Shown here: piece after piece, positions 1 to 11,600 of the stretch
Numbering within the stretch: the first letter of the stretch is position 1
Layout: the number at the start of each line of letters is the position of its first letter
Source: Embiotoca jacksoni
Taxonomy: Eukaryota > Chordata > Actinopteri > Embiotocidae
Direction: 5' to 3'
DNA: 64,000 nt
NCBI GenBank assembly: GCA_022577435.1
Contig: JAKOON010000023.1
Span: forward strand, 62,001 to 126,000
Notes under the pieces: generated by a model
Told to the model about the DNA's origin: nothing
Databases searched by the model: none
Seen by the model: only the letters and a program-made list of their open reading frames with translations
Translations under genes and position numbers: made by a program

Positions 1-747
1 GTGTGTGTGTGTGTGCGTGTATACATGGGGAGCATAGATCTCGGAAATGAGAACCTGTACTACTGAAATCCCCCTTCTATGTTGGTAAAATGCCAACTGA
101 TAAATCACTTGAACAGCCATGGTGTAAAAACGTTGCTCCTCAGCAGGCTAATGATCACAGGCTTGTTATTATAATAACGACACCGACGACAAATGCTAAA
201 AACAAGTGGAAATATGGTTCATAATCGTCAGTGTGACGACAGAGACATTCAATATTACTCTGTCCTTCAGTGGTCCATATTACCGAATGTATTTTTAGCT
301 ATCAACTAGATTGCCTTGCCCCTCAGGTCGACAACATGTTCTCAAGACATTCTAATGTCTGAAATTGTTTTGAGAAGTCCCTGGTGAAATAACATTGAGT
401 AAACCAATTAATCCACCTGCCAGAGGTTCAAGGATTTTTTAGTCCCAGTGCTCACTACCTCTTAACGTGTTTCCCTCCTCCAGGGCTCAGAAAAACCTTG
501 GCTGAGCCTCAAGTGTCTGTGATGTGTCGTGAGATGGAAAATGGACCATCCGGAGCACATGCTACCTGTCTGCTGAGGGAGGGGCGCGGTGCCACTCAGA
601 GAACAGAGAAGTTAGGTCATTTCCATTTCACCTTAGGTCAGCTTGATGAATGGACTGAACCCCACTCAGTAACAGTCACAGACAAATCTATTGACTTTCT
701 TCAAACCTCATAAATCATCCTATAGATTACCCCACTGGCTTACTATA

Positions 748-834
<87 letters not shown>

Positions 835-2501
835 ATCCTTGAAAGCATCAGACTTATAAAAATGCCCACTTTCTAAAAGCTGCAGCACAATGTGACAACA
901 AACTAACTTTGACAGCAAAATCAAGGTGACAAAATTGATGTTAAAGGCTGTCACACAATCCAGAAAAAGTGCTGGAAGTAAATTTTCTTACAGTAGGATG
1001 CTCCAATGTTCTCTGAAGAGAGACGGAAACCCTAATTGTACGTTATCAAACAACTTGTTTTCCAATTGTGGATCGATGTTATTTTTTAAGTATATCCCAG
1101 TCTTAAAAGATTACTTGTTGCAGGTTAAGTAGACTTTTCAATCCATTTAATGGTGCAGTGAAATAAATGGAAACCTGGGCATCTGTCAAGTAGGAAATAG
1201 ATTGAAATCTTGTGTTTTAATTCCTCAATGTTTAAATTGCACAATAAAAATAAAAGGTGGAACCTGTAGTGTTGAACTCTGAGGTCATTATCACCCAAAG
1301 GTGGATTGTAAGTCTTGTCCAGACTGCCAGCCCAAATCAGTTTTTGTCATATCCAGATTGTATCCAGATGTATTTTTGAAAGTCTGGACAGCAAAAAAAA
1401 CTAATGAAATGCGATTTTTGCTCACCGGATCCAAACCACATTTGAAGGTTGTTTGAAATTCCATTTCAATCTGATTTCTGCAGATGCACGTAGTCCGGAC
1501 GCTCTGCTGGCTCAGATTGGATTTCTTGTGTCATTGGCAATGTGACTCTACGTGCCAACGTCATTTTCAGACAGACAGAGTGAGCAGAAGTGCTATCAGA
1601 GACGGGAGATTTTGGCGCTATAGAGGACAACGACAACGACAGTCCACGGATAGAAGCCAAATAAATTGTCTTCTTCCACTTCTGTGCCAAGAGCTTCCAT
1701 TTTGGAAAGCCACTTCACCAGCATAGCTGCTCGTATATCATTACCACAGCAACCCAATCAGATAGATTGGTGATGTCTGGACACACCAAATCCATTCTGT
1801 TTATTTGCAAATAACAGTACGGACAGTCTGTCCGAATGAGTGATATTCTTCCCACATTTGAACCAGCAGGACTGATTGGTTGATATGGAAGGACAACAAC
1901 AGGTCAAAGGGTGCTGCCTTGGTCACGGACACTGCGTTGTGTCCTTGTTTAAGAGTCCCCCTTGTTTCTAGAGCGTGCTGCGTCACCTCTGCTCTAACTT
2001 CCTAAAATTAAACGATGCAAATAGAAACATTTGAAACTTAATTCCCATTTTTGTATTCTCATTGACCTCTCTCTTCATCTCTACTTGTCTTCATCTCTCT
2101 GTCTAAATCTCTATCTCTCTCTCTCTCTTCATCCCCTCTCCTCCACGATGTCACTCTCCATCCATCCGCCACAAAGGCACCAGTAGTGGAATCAGCGTGT
2201 TGGCTGTGTGCCAGTCTGATGCCAACTCATAATAAAAGTAGACCTACAGTCAATAATTTTACTAAATGGAACATTTAAAATGTTTTAATAGAATAAATAG
2301 ACTATTAGTCACTGTGCAGATCACATGACACTCCTTTTTATTTGTATTGGAGCAATACTCCCCATAGCTTTGTTAGATAATGTACGTCAGTGTCTGTGCT
2401 AATAATCAGTCTTCATAAAACTGACAGCTGCCAACCCCACACAACTCAAACATAACAAAAGCAATGACAACACACAGCGCTCCCACTCATGCACAACCTA
2501 C
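1..2501 (-). other. kcnn1 intron downstream of the S1 exon
   Basis: Non-coding on present evidence. A (GT)n tract touches the left edge and (CA)42 lies at 749-832. I saw no S2-type exon (expected to resume near ESLYSFALKCLISL) on the minus strand. The stretch 1265-1990, with several ccagattg and tccagatg motifs, may be repeat-derived. Confidence 0.6.
749..832. repeat. (CA)42 microsatellite
   Basis: Uninterrupted dinucleotide tract of 84 bp inside a kcnn1 intron. Reading frames across it are Thr-His or Cys-Val artefacts. Confidence 0.98.
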
Positions 2502-2975
2502 CTTAGTGTAAACCCCCCATGACAGTTCCGTCTCTGTCACCATGACAACAATCCCAAACATCCCAAAGATGAGTGCGTAATCGCTGAGCCGCTTCCGCTT
2601 CTCAAACAGCGCCCTCCGGTGGCCGAGCCTGTAGCCAATGTCCCTGTTCTTCTTCTGGGGAGCCCTGCCTCCACCGCGGCCGCTGCCCTCCCTGACTAAG
2701 CTCTCGTTGGACGCCTTGCTGGGGTCTTCACCGCCGTTGCCCTTGGACACCACCACCTCCAGGCCAGAGCTGTGCAGCGTCTGCAAGGGTTGCGTCTCCG
2801 AGTCGAGCTCCGCGAGGTTGCGGCGCGACGAGGACGCCAGGCTGCCCACTAGTGGTCTCACCACTCCGCCATTGTACTTGCAGGTGTTCATGGCTATCTG
2901 AGGGAGTCGGCCGCTGCTCTCGGAGAGGGAGGGCTTGGATCCAGCATGGCTCAGCTTCTTCTGCTCAGTAGTGGC
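2502..2975 (-). CDS. kcnn1: SK channel exon: N-terminal core and S1 segment (kcnn1)
   Basis: Internal coding exon of a small-conductance Ca2+-activated K+ channel, a plasma-membrane tetramer gated by calmodulin. The 158 codons end in a hallmark SK block: IGYRLGHRRALFEKRKRLSD, then S1 (about residues 133-149, ALIFGMFGIVVMV) and TETELSWGVYTK. From memory, VTETELSWGVYTK matches mammalian KCNN1; KCNN2 has VIETELSWGAYDK and KCNN3 GLYSK. The upstream MNTCKYNGGVVRPL and LEVVVSK blocks resemble the N-termini of all SK paralogues. The exon is bounded by a pyrimidine-rich acceptor (tttcgcag, minus strand) before 2975 and the donor AAG|gtaggt after 2502; both are phase 0. ATG at 2889-2891 (codon 29, A at +4, G at -3) is the likely start of a short isoform. 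The next exon (S2 onward) is not visible down to position 1. The a/b teleost copy cannot be decided. Confidence 0.93.
2889..2891 (-). other. kcnn1: Probable internal start codon of the short SK1 isoform
   Basis: ATG within the S1 exon, preceded by GCC (G at -3) and followed by A. It begins MNTCKYNGGV, which aligns with the annotated starts of short SK proteins (MSSCRYNGGV in SK2, MSSCKYSGGV inside SK3). A short isoform would need its own 5' exon or promoter in the 23-kb intron; I cannot locate one. Confidence 0.55.
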
Positions 2976-5900
2976 CTGCGAAACAGGAAGGAGAGGGATA
3001 AATATGATACTATCATAACAAAAAGGGTGTACAAACTTACAGAAGGCTGAAGAAGCACACACAGGTTCAGACTTTAAATAGAGCATTGATGTGGGAGTTA
3101 CATCTCCGCAGCTCTGGAGAGGGCAGAGAGAGGGACGGATCTTGCAAAACAATCTTGGTTATAAAAGCAGACAGATTTAGTGCTCAGCAGGACATGTGTC
3201 TAAAAGATTAATTCAAATAGCAAAAGTTATTGTTTGACAGTCCCAAATACTGAAGCTCTTTCTTCCTGAGTAACAAACGGAGAGATTTTAACACATTAAG
3301 AGTAAAGTGAGCTTGTGTTTGTAAGTGTTGAAAAATATGACTTAATTGTTTTAAAAAACAAATAAACGGCCTTTTTGTGTTGTTGTTGTTGGTTGTTTTT
3401 TGTTTTTTTTTAAACTACAAGCTTTTTCTTTGAGAAAATGGCATCAAAACTGGATAGCTCAAAAACAAAATAAATAATGAATGGAGTTTGATGTATAAAT
3501 AAAAACCATATAACCAATAGTGGACCCGACAAAGTGCAGAAAATTGAATCTTTGCGCTGCACAAATGTAGATATGAATGATTAATGCTCGGCATGACCCT
3601 GTTTCCTGTCACACAAACACTCTCCTCCTGCAGAGACGAGCGGTGAGCTGCCCAAAAGAGAGGACAGAAGAAGAAAGACGTGGACCTTCTCAAATCAAGC
3701 GTACCAGAGAGCTGCCCATTAACTTAATGGGAGACAAAGGATGGTGTGTACTGTACATCTTGTGTCAGTCCAAGGGCAGCTTACGGGCAAGTTGCACAAT
3801 ACAGGGTGATGTGTGCATATGCTGGCATATAAATACATCGTTCCAGTAAACGGTTGCGTATATACTGTATATTTCTAATTTCAACGAGATAGGAGGAAAT
3901 GCATTCAACTCCTTTCATTTCTTTTTCCTTTTAAATCACCTGCACATTTTTCTGTCTTCCCCGACGCCAAGAGTCGCGTCTCTCCTTTCACAGAGCCGTA
4001 TATCACTTCTGCTGTTCTGGGTAGATAGGAGCGAGTTTCTGCCCCGGCAACGCAGACAGAAAATGTTCTATCCGTGCAGGGGCTGTAGAGCAGTCACCCC
4101 AGAAACATCTATCTGCCTGTCTATCCCCTGCCCTTCAGAGACTCGGGCAGATTATCATAATGGGTTATGAAAACTTCACATGGAACAGTGCTTTTTCCGA
4201 AACAAGTCGGGGGTGTGTGATAGCACTGCCGGCCCTTTTTTTTATTAGCCTTGACAAAGCATGCCTAATGCCTTTAAATGTGCTGGTGGGAATACAGAAG
4301 GGCAGCCCTAATGGAAATTTACTAACTCTGGTCCTGTGATGCTATCGTCTTGCGCATATTGTGGCTCCATGAGAACAGGACTAAAGGTTAAGGATTAGTG
4401 CAGCCCATAGTGTTTCTAATCCCCTTTTCTGTATTAAATTGCTTTTTAATCTGTGCCATTAGGATCCCTCTACACGTTTGAAGACTGTGCAGTGAGTGAA
4501 CTTTGGGTTTGAATGACAGGTAAGACTGCAGAAATAGATGCTGATATGGCAATAGTGGACAAGACGCTGCTCTTTGTAAGAGGATGAAATTAGAGCTGAG
4601 AGAATTCTGCTAATTTGATTTCAGTGCAACAAATTAAGATAACAATTAATTCTAGCAATTTACAATTTATTGGCAACAAGGATTATCCCAAAGCATTTCA
4701 TTATTTCTCAGCCAAGAAAAGTTCGAAAAGACAATTTGGTGCAAATTATGGATTTTCTCAGCTTGAAGACACGCTTGTAAATATGACAGCTTAATATCAA
4801 TATCAGACTTATCAATGAGAACGAACCACAAATATGTGCAGTCTGTGGCAGAAGGCAGCGCTAAATCATCCTGAGAAATATTGTTGGATTGATCTTAACC
4901 TGCATCAGCAACTGTATCGCCGTAAAAGCCTATTTAATTAAGTTTTGGTAAATATTTTAAAAGTCTTTCCCAGCTCGTGCTGACAGCTTTTTTTTTTTTC
5001 TTTTTTTTTTCTTGATTCAAAATCCACAGCAGATTAGCTTGTCAGTCTTTTGAATGTTTTGGATCTTCACCATAACGGCTAATGAGAAACTACAAAATAT
5101 CATTATTCCTTTGGTTTTTAAGTGTCACAACATGATGTCACTCATTCTCAAAAGAGAATTTCCCACTTTTGTGGAGGAGGTAAATAACTCTGAAGTCCTG
5201 CTCTGGGTTTAGAGTATTTTTAGTCCCTGTCAAACCCTCTGAGATGTTTGATATGTAAATATAGATCCTGGATGATAAAATCTGAGAAGAAATTCAAAAG
5301 ACCATGCACTACCTCAAACATTGTTTGGATGTCCAACTGTGGAAGACAAGAATTTATTTTTGACTTGAGTTTAGTTATTATTAATTCAATAAATGCTTTT
5401 GTCCAAAGAAGCTTATATTAAACCTAAAAGGGTGCTAATTTAAGAAACACTCCTGTGGATAATATATAAATAAATGATCTGCAGTATACAGTCATGAGGG
5501 TTGGAGGACTTGTTGGTTAGTAAATAGGCTCATTTCTTGTCTCTCTTTCAAAGGGTGGCTTTTCTGACACACCTTACCCTCAATTTTGTGAGTGCAGTTA
5601 TACAACTGATTGTGTTTTATGTACATTTCACAACAGACTGTCAACCAAGCTTCATGACATTTACAACAGAGTTAGCAGTGTCAGTGACAACAGCAGTTCA
5701 AAGAAGACACTGCATGTGAGTAAGAAAGTTTAAGAACATAAAATCCACTGTTTGTTTAGGTCCGAGGTGTGGCTTTATAGATGAGACTGAACTCAAAGTA
5801 AGTATGACCGTAAAACAGGTCATTTCTTTTCTCTACGCCAAAGGTATTCCTGCTCCAGACTGCCCAAACACACCACTGCCAGCATGCGGTCTCCGATTTT

Positions 5901-6885
5901 TCCTTAAAATAGTTTTGTATTGGAGCAGACACATTGAAAAATGAGACACAAAATGTCCCTCTGATTTGGTTTCCAATGACTAATTACAAGACAATAGATC
6001 AGAGTAAAATGGCCTTGTTGTGACAGCCATGGGGATAAAACAGGAGCCGAGACGTAAAAGGAGATCATCTCAGGAAGTGTTGCTCCAATACCTCAAATGA
6101 ACAGGATTGATGTTGGAAGCAGAGGGTGCAGGGCTGCTGTTACATCCTCAGCTTTAGTTACCTGTTTCTGGTGAAGCAGGTCAAGTCTGACCCAAATATG
6201 GACAATTGTCCCACCAGTCAGTTTGTGTGAAGAGGTGCAATATGTCTCTGCATTTCTGCACACCAGAGAAAGACTTTGCGCTACAAGACAGAAAACAAAA
6301 TCAGGAAGATATGTCCACAAGAAATAGGACACAACTTACAAAATACTAAAAATCTATGCCTGATTTTTCTGTATAATTAAAGAGTCCCTCACACTTTACA
6401 GCAGGAGTCCTAATATCACTTTCCTAAACTACCCAGCTACCCAATGCCTCCTCACGACCCGTGTTGCCCGCTGCAACCGCACTAAACAGTGCGGCATAAG
6501 GCCACAGAAGGCCGGCGTGCCCTTGTCGTCCTCCGATGCACCCACAGAGGAGACACAAGGAGGCTGCCTGTCCAGCCAAGCAACGGCTCAATTTCATTCT
6601 GAATAGCACGCAGCATCCAGGCTCTATGAAATGGAGACTCATAATCAAATTGAAAAGCCTCAGTGCAGAACAGTTTAAATGAAGGCAACCCTCCGTCTTG
6701 CTCCTCTCTCCTTCTGTCGTTCTGTCTCACTCTCCAGCCAGCTCAAATCTAATAGAAAACCCTCATTCTTTAGTGTTGTACGGGGCTACTGTGCAATAGT
6801 TTTGAAGGCTTATATTCTCTAAAAATGGAATTGTGCATTATAATAACAAAGTGTGTGTGAGCATGTGGGTGCCAGTCTGTTTAAT

Positions 6886-6888
<3 letters not shown>

Positions 6889-6974
<86 letters not shown>

Positions 6975-6990
6975 GGGGGGGGGGGGGGGG
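6889..6990. repeat. (GT)42 microsatellite followed by a 16-G run
   Basis: (GT)n spans 6889-6972; after two bases (ta) comes an unbroken run of 16 G at 6975-6990. Intronic. Confidence 0.98.
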
Positions 6991-8135
6991 TGTATGGATG
7001 TGTGCATACAGTATGCGTGCTAGCTGAACCTCAGCCAGACTCCGGATTAGATCGGATATTGATGCAGACAGTGTGCAGCAATGAAACAAGTTGAGGAGAA
7101 ATTGTTTGGGAAGATCCGCGTGCATGTGCGCACGTGCATTCGTGCGTCTGGAATCTTTGAACGGCAGACAGATTCTGACAAGGCTGACATGAAAGGAAGA
7201 TCACAAAAAGAGAAAGAAGAGGGAGAAGCGTCAAAATAAGGTAGAGATCCAGAAATTGAGGAAACATGAAAGATGGAGAGGGTGAAAAGAGAAAGAGATA
7301 AATGAAAGAGAGGGAAGACGGCTCCCTGTGGGTGTCTCTGCCAGCCCCTGGAGTGATGGAGAGCTGCAGGCTACACTCTCCAGTTTGTCCCTGCACACTG
7401 TCACATTTCTCTGACAGGCCAGCAGGCATCGGGGCTCCTCCGTCCGTCCCTGACCAGCATGTGGATCATTACTCAGGGCTGTTAACGACAGAGGAAAACC
7501 AGTGGCTGCAGCCCGACATCGGTAAAAGGAAAACACTCCATCATAGCGGTCTGTGTGCTAAGGTGGTGAAAATAAACAACATATATTTCATGTAGAATCA
7601 TGTTAGAGCATCAAATGCTCAGAAATTAACAGCGTGGCCAACACAGATCACGTCTGAGGAGTCACATAATTAAAAAATCTTGCAGTAGTAGAAAAGGTGA
7701 GCCTCTGTGCCGAGTCTTATCGCTCCATACTTCATGCCCTTATATCTCTGTGGGGATGTCTGCTGTTAAATAATGGCTGCTTCTGCTCTTCTCTGGCAGA
7801 AGCTAAGGCTTTTGTAAGTGTTTCATGGAGACACGACAGTTCGAGGGATTGAAAAGGAAGCCGATGTTCAAAGTGTTCACGGGATATTCTCGCGCTGACT
7901 TCACATGTCTGGTGCCATCAGTAAGTCTGTGGACAACTGCTTGATGTGCACTGAAGTGTGGCAGCCCATGTGTCTGTGATAAGACCACAATTTTTGTGTG
8001 GAAAAAAAACACATGGAAAGCACGTAAGTGTTTTCCCCTCATACATTTATTTAAAACATTTTCATTTCAACAGCTATTCTCATGTCTGCTTGTGCATATT
8101 GTTCAGCGTGTAGCATCCAAGTGCAGCCAACAGTG

Positions 8136-8656
8136 ATGTCACCCGTTGGTAAGTGAACTGCCATTAGCCTCGAGTTTGACTTTACAGCCACCGCTATCTT
8201 GCTTAGTTCGGAGCGGTTTGGAGAGTGACCATATTTGGACGGGCTGGGAGCAGTGAGCGGTGAATCTGACTTGATCTGATTGGAAACGCGACGACATTAC
8301 GTCCCTCCAACCGATAGTGGAAACCTGACTGCACTACAGGCCTGTCAATCACACGGACACGCCCCCAAAAACGACTTTTTCAGGCCAATTTTCTAATTGA
8401 TGACGGGATTATTTTCAGATGGACAGACAGAAAACTAATAACAAAGAGGGACCTTTGCTACCAACAACCAACACAACTTGCGGAAAAAGTGTATTGCCAT
8501 TTTATTTCATGAGAGAAGTTGAATAGAGTCTATGGAGCCGGCTGTTCGGAGACAACCTATCGCGGCATTCGGTAGTATTGCATCTTAAGGCACTTCCGCA
8601 TTGGCCTACTTTTTTGGACCTTGAAGCTACGTTCACGTTTATATACAGTCTACAGT
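8136..8656 (+). repeat. Dispersed repeat A, copy 1
   Basis: Shares blocks in order with 33616-34125: cctcgagttt, a ctatcttgct block, gtgaccatatttggacg(a/g)g, acaggcctgtcaatca, acacgccccc, tttcatgagagaagttgaat, gtctatgga and a tail ending tttatatacagtcta. No transposase frame. Class unknown, probably a nonautonomous element. Confidence 0.75.
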
Positions 8657-11600
8657 CTTGGCATCACTAATACTGCAACAGGTCCATCAGACCATTGAAA
8701 GTCCTCTAAGTGTATTTTATAACTTCATAACTGAGCAGCTCCAGTGTCACAAACATCTCATTTTATACATGTTACTTTGAATTGATTAAACAACCCATCC
8801 TTACACCAAAAGGACATATGTCTATTGACTGTTGGAGAGTAGCAGTGGCAGGCATACCTGACCTTCGTTGTCATGGCAACAATAATTAAAAAAAGGCCGT
8901 TCATGTTTTGAAATGGACACGGTTTGGTTACGTTTAGGAAAAAAAAAAATCATGATTTGTCTTGAAATAAAAAATTGTGTTAAGTTACATAATTTAGGTA
9001 CCTTTAATACACTAAGCAAGTTAAAATAAGTCAACGCTGACTCTTGGTTTCACACGGGACACAACAGCAGTCACCTGGGTGAAAGTTTTATGGACTGGGT
9101 CACTCTTTATACACTAATGCGATAAATATGTCAAATGTAAAAACTCAACAAAGGTCAATTTGACACACTTCAACAATCCACCATGGTTGTTGTCATTATT
9201 ATTTAGACAGGCTCTGATTTAATATCAGTTCTGTGACACAAGAGTCTCAACATTACCTGTGATTTTTTTTTTGCTATCGTGATGTTATGATGCAAGAAGG
9301 CTGTCACTCCAATTCAAACTACCTTTTGTATGTTGATAAAAATGTAACTTCATGATCTTTAATAATCGGTTTGATTAAAAAATTCGGTGTATGAGAACAT
9401 CAGATTGCGCGTTGTTTGACTGTTCATCTGACCCTTCGCCTGCCCTGCTGCCCCGTCAGTGAGCTCGACTATTTTTGTTCTCTTTGCTAACGGAAAATGG
9501 CTGCGAGCAAGCTGTGATTAACCGAGAGCTAAAATGCTGCCTTTGTCCTCATAACTATGTTCATATACAAATAATATGGATTAGCAAATATGTATTTTTT
9601 TTTATAGAAGTCAATGGTGGCTGCATAACATTATTGGGGAAATGTTTACATTGAATAGAATTGCAGACTGTTCACTCCCAGGTCAAAATGCACACAATGT
9701 CTGTAAAACATCAATGTATTTATTTCCTTCATATACAATACTATAATAATAGTAATAATAATAATAATAAAATGAAAACATTTGGTGACTTAAATCATGG
9801 GAAAGGCTGAATTACCTAACTTAACTAAAACCAAAGACATGTAACACAGGACCGTGCTTGAAAAGTGGAGGGAACGACCAAATCAGACACCTGTGATGGA
9901 TGCTACATATTTGATAACCCCAACCGCCATAAACACCACCTCAAATACTGAAGCCACCTTAAAAGCTCGCCATCATAAAGTGAAGACAAACTGTAAAGGT
10001 TAACTGCGTGTGGTAGAGGTCTGCTGGAATTTCTCTATCATTATCAGTCGTCACCATAAAATCTATGCACAATAAATTGTGAGAACCTCAAGTTTAGCAC
10101 TGCAGATTCGACGGGGATGCCTTAACCTTTACTGAGGTAAAGAACTAGACATAAAATATGGGACAACAGCATTAACTCACAGCAGAAAATAAAAGCAAGG
10201 AAATCTTTCCGTGTTTGGTTCAATGTTGGCTTCATTTGGAGATCACATTCACTCATGCTGTGAATCATCTGAAAAAAACATCACGTGGCCTTAATAAGCC
10301 GATTTTCAGTATTTATTTGATGGTAAAAATATACAGTGATAAAACAGAAAGAGTAGGAAAAGAATATTACTACTATTTGCTACGGTAAAAGTAAATAACA
10401 CATGATAAATGCAGATCTGTAACAACAGCTACTGTAGATGTGTAGCATCAAAGGAAAAAAAACTCCACATTTAACTTCACATTGTGTCTGAATCCCAGCT
10501 CTTACATTCACCCGTCACACAGCCTGCTGTTAAAAATGATGGTAGTTTTGATAACTGAGATGATTATTGGCTTCTAGTAAAGCTCAGCCTTCCTCACTCT
10601 CCTTCTTTCTCTTCCTCCTCATTTAGAGATGAAGGAAAAAGTGGAGAAAAAGGACACAGGTACAGGCCTGTGGGAGCGTGTTATTGTTGGGACTAATAAC
10701 ACGCTGTGATCAACAGAGACACAATGCTATCATAATTAGGACCCAGCAAGGTTATTCCATGTGTGCATGCCTGAGTGTCTGTCTTAGAAACTAGGTCCTG
10801 GGGCGATTGGGTTGAGAACTGATGGGAGTGGTTCCTCTCCCTGTGGGACGCCCACCGCCTCATTAGGAACAATTTTAATTTCCAGCATATTAAAGGAGGG
10901 GGCTGATAAAAACTTGGTTTGTAGATCAGGGCCATAAAGGACGGACTGATCCTGATAATATGGTTAACAAACTGAGCCTTGATGTTGGCCATGTATGTAT
11001 CACACTGATCCCTAAATACTGCAGTGGTGGTATTGATATAACAGCTGCACTTACTAGTTACTTTTCTTGATTCTGAGTTTATAATACGTGTTCCAGAGCC
11101 ATTTCCTCTCTTAAAGACTTAAGTGTCAAGGATATCATTACCTTTAATGTCCACTGCCAATACATGACATAAAAAGATGGTCCTTTAGACTCCAGAACTC
11201 ATCTCGTTCTTAAGTTTCCTTCACCATCAAAGTAAACGAGTGACAGTCTGAACATACAATAGCATACACATACAGTGGCGCAGTGCGAACACGAACTACG
11301 AAAAGCTCATTCAATAAACTTTCCCTGGTGACAATTTGCCAAAATGTTAACAAACACAAGCTTAAAAAAAAATGACAGGCTCCAGTTGTAGCGCACTGCT
11401 AACGACCTCCTGTTTAAATCCCCTTTGGAGGATGTTGGGTGTTGTGAAAGTGCAGTCCACTCAGTTCAGAAAAAGGGGCTCTGAAATGCACAACATATCC
11501 ACTTCAGCACCACGTGCAAACTTCTGACAAAAATGGACCGGCATCAATCTCATCACTAGGCAGTTATGACGGTGCTTTCTAAAGAAGCATCTGTATTATT

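Noticed and set aside
2638..2901. Plus-strand 87-codon frame opposite the S1 exon
   Set aside because: Antisense shadow of the clearly coding minus strand.
2502..2975. Assignment of the channel to kcnn2 or kcnn3
   Set aside because: The YNGGV and polyQ features first suggested SK2/SK3, but VTETELSWGVYTK and LEVVVSK fit SK1 better, and the insl3 neighbour agrees.
11375..11430. tRNA-like or SINE head (gtagcgcactgct ... gtttaaatcccc)
   Set aside because: It loosely resembles A and B boxes, but a cloverleaf does not form and no second copy was seen in the window.
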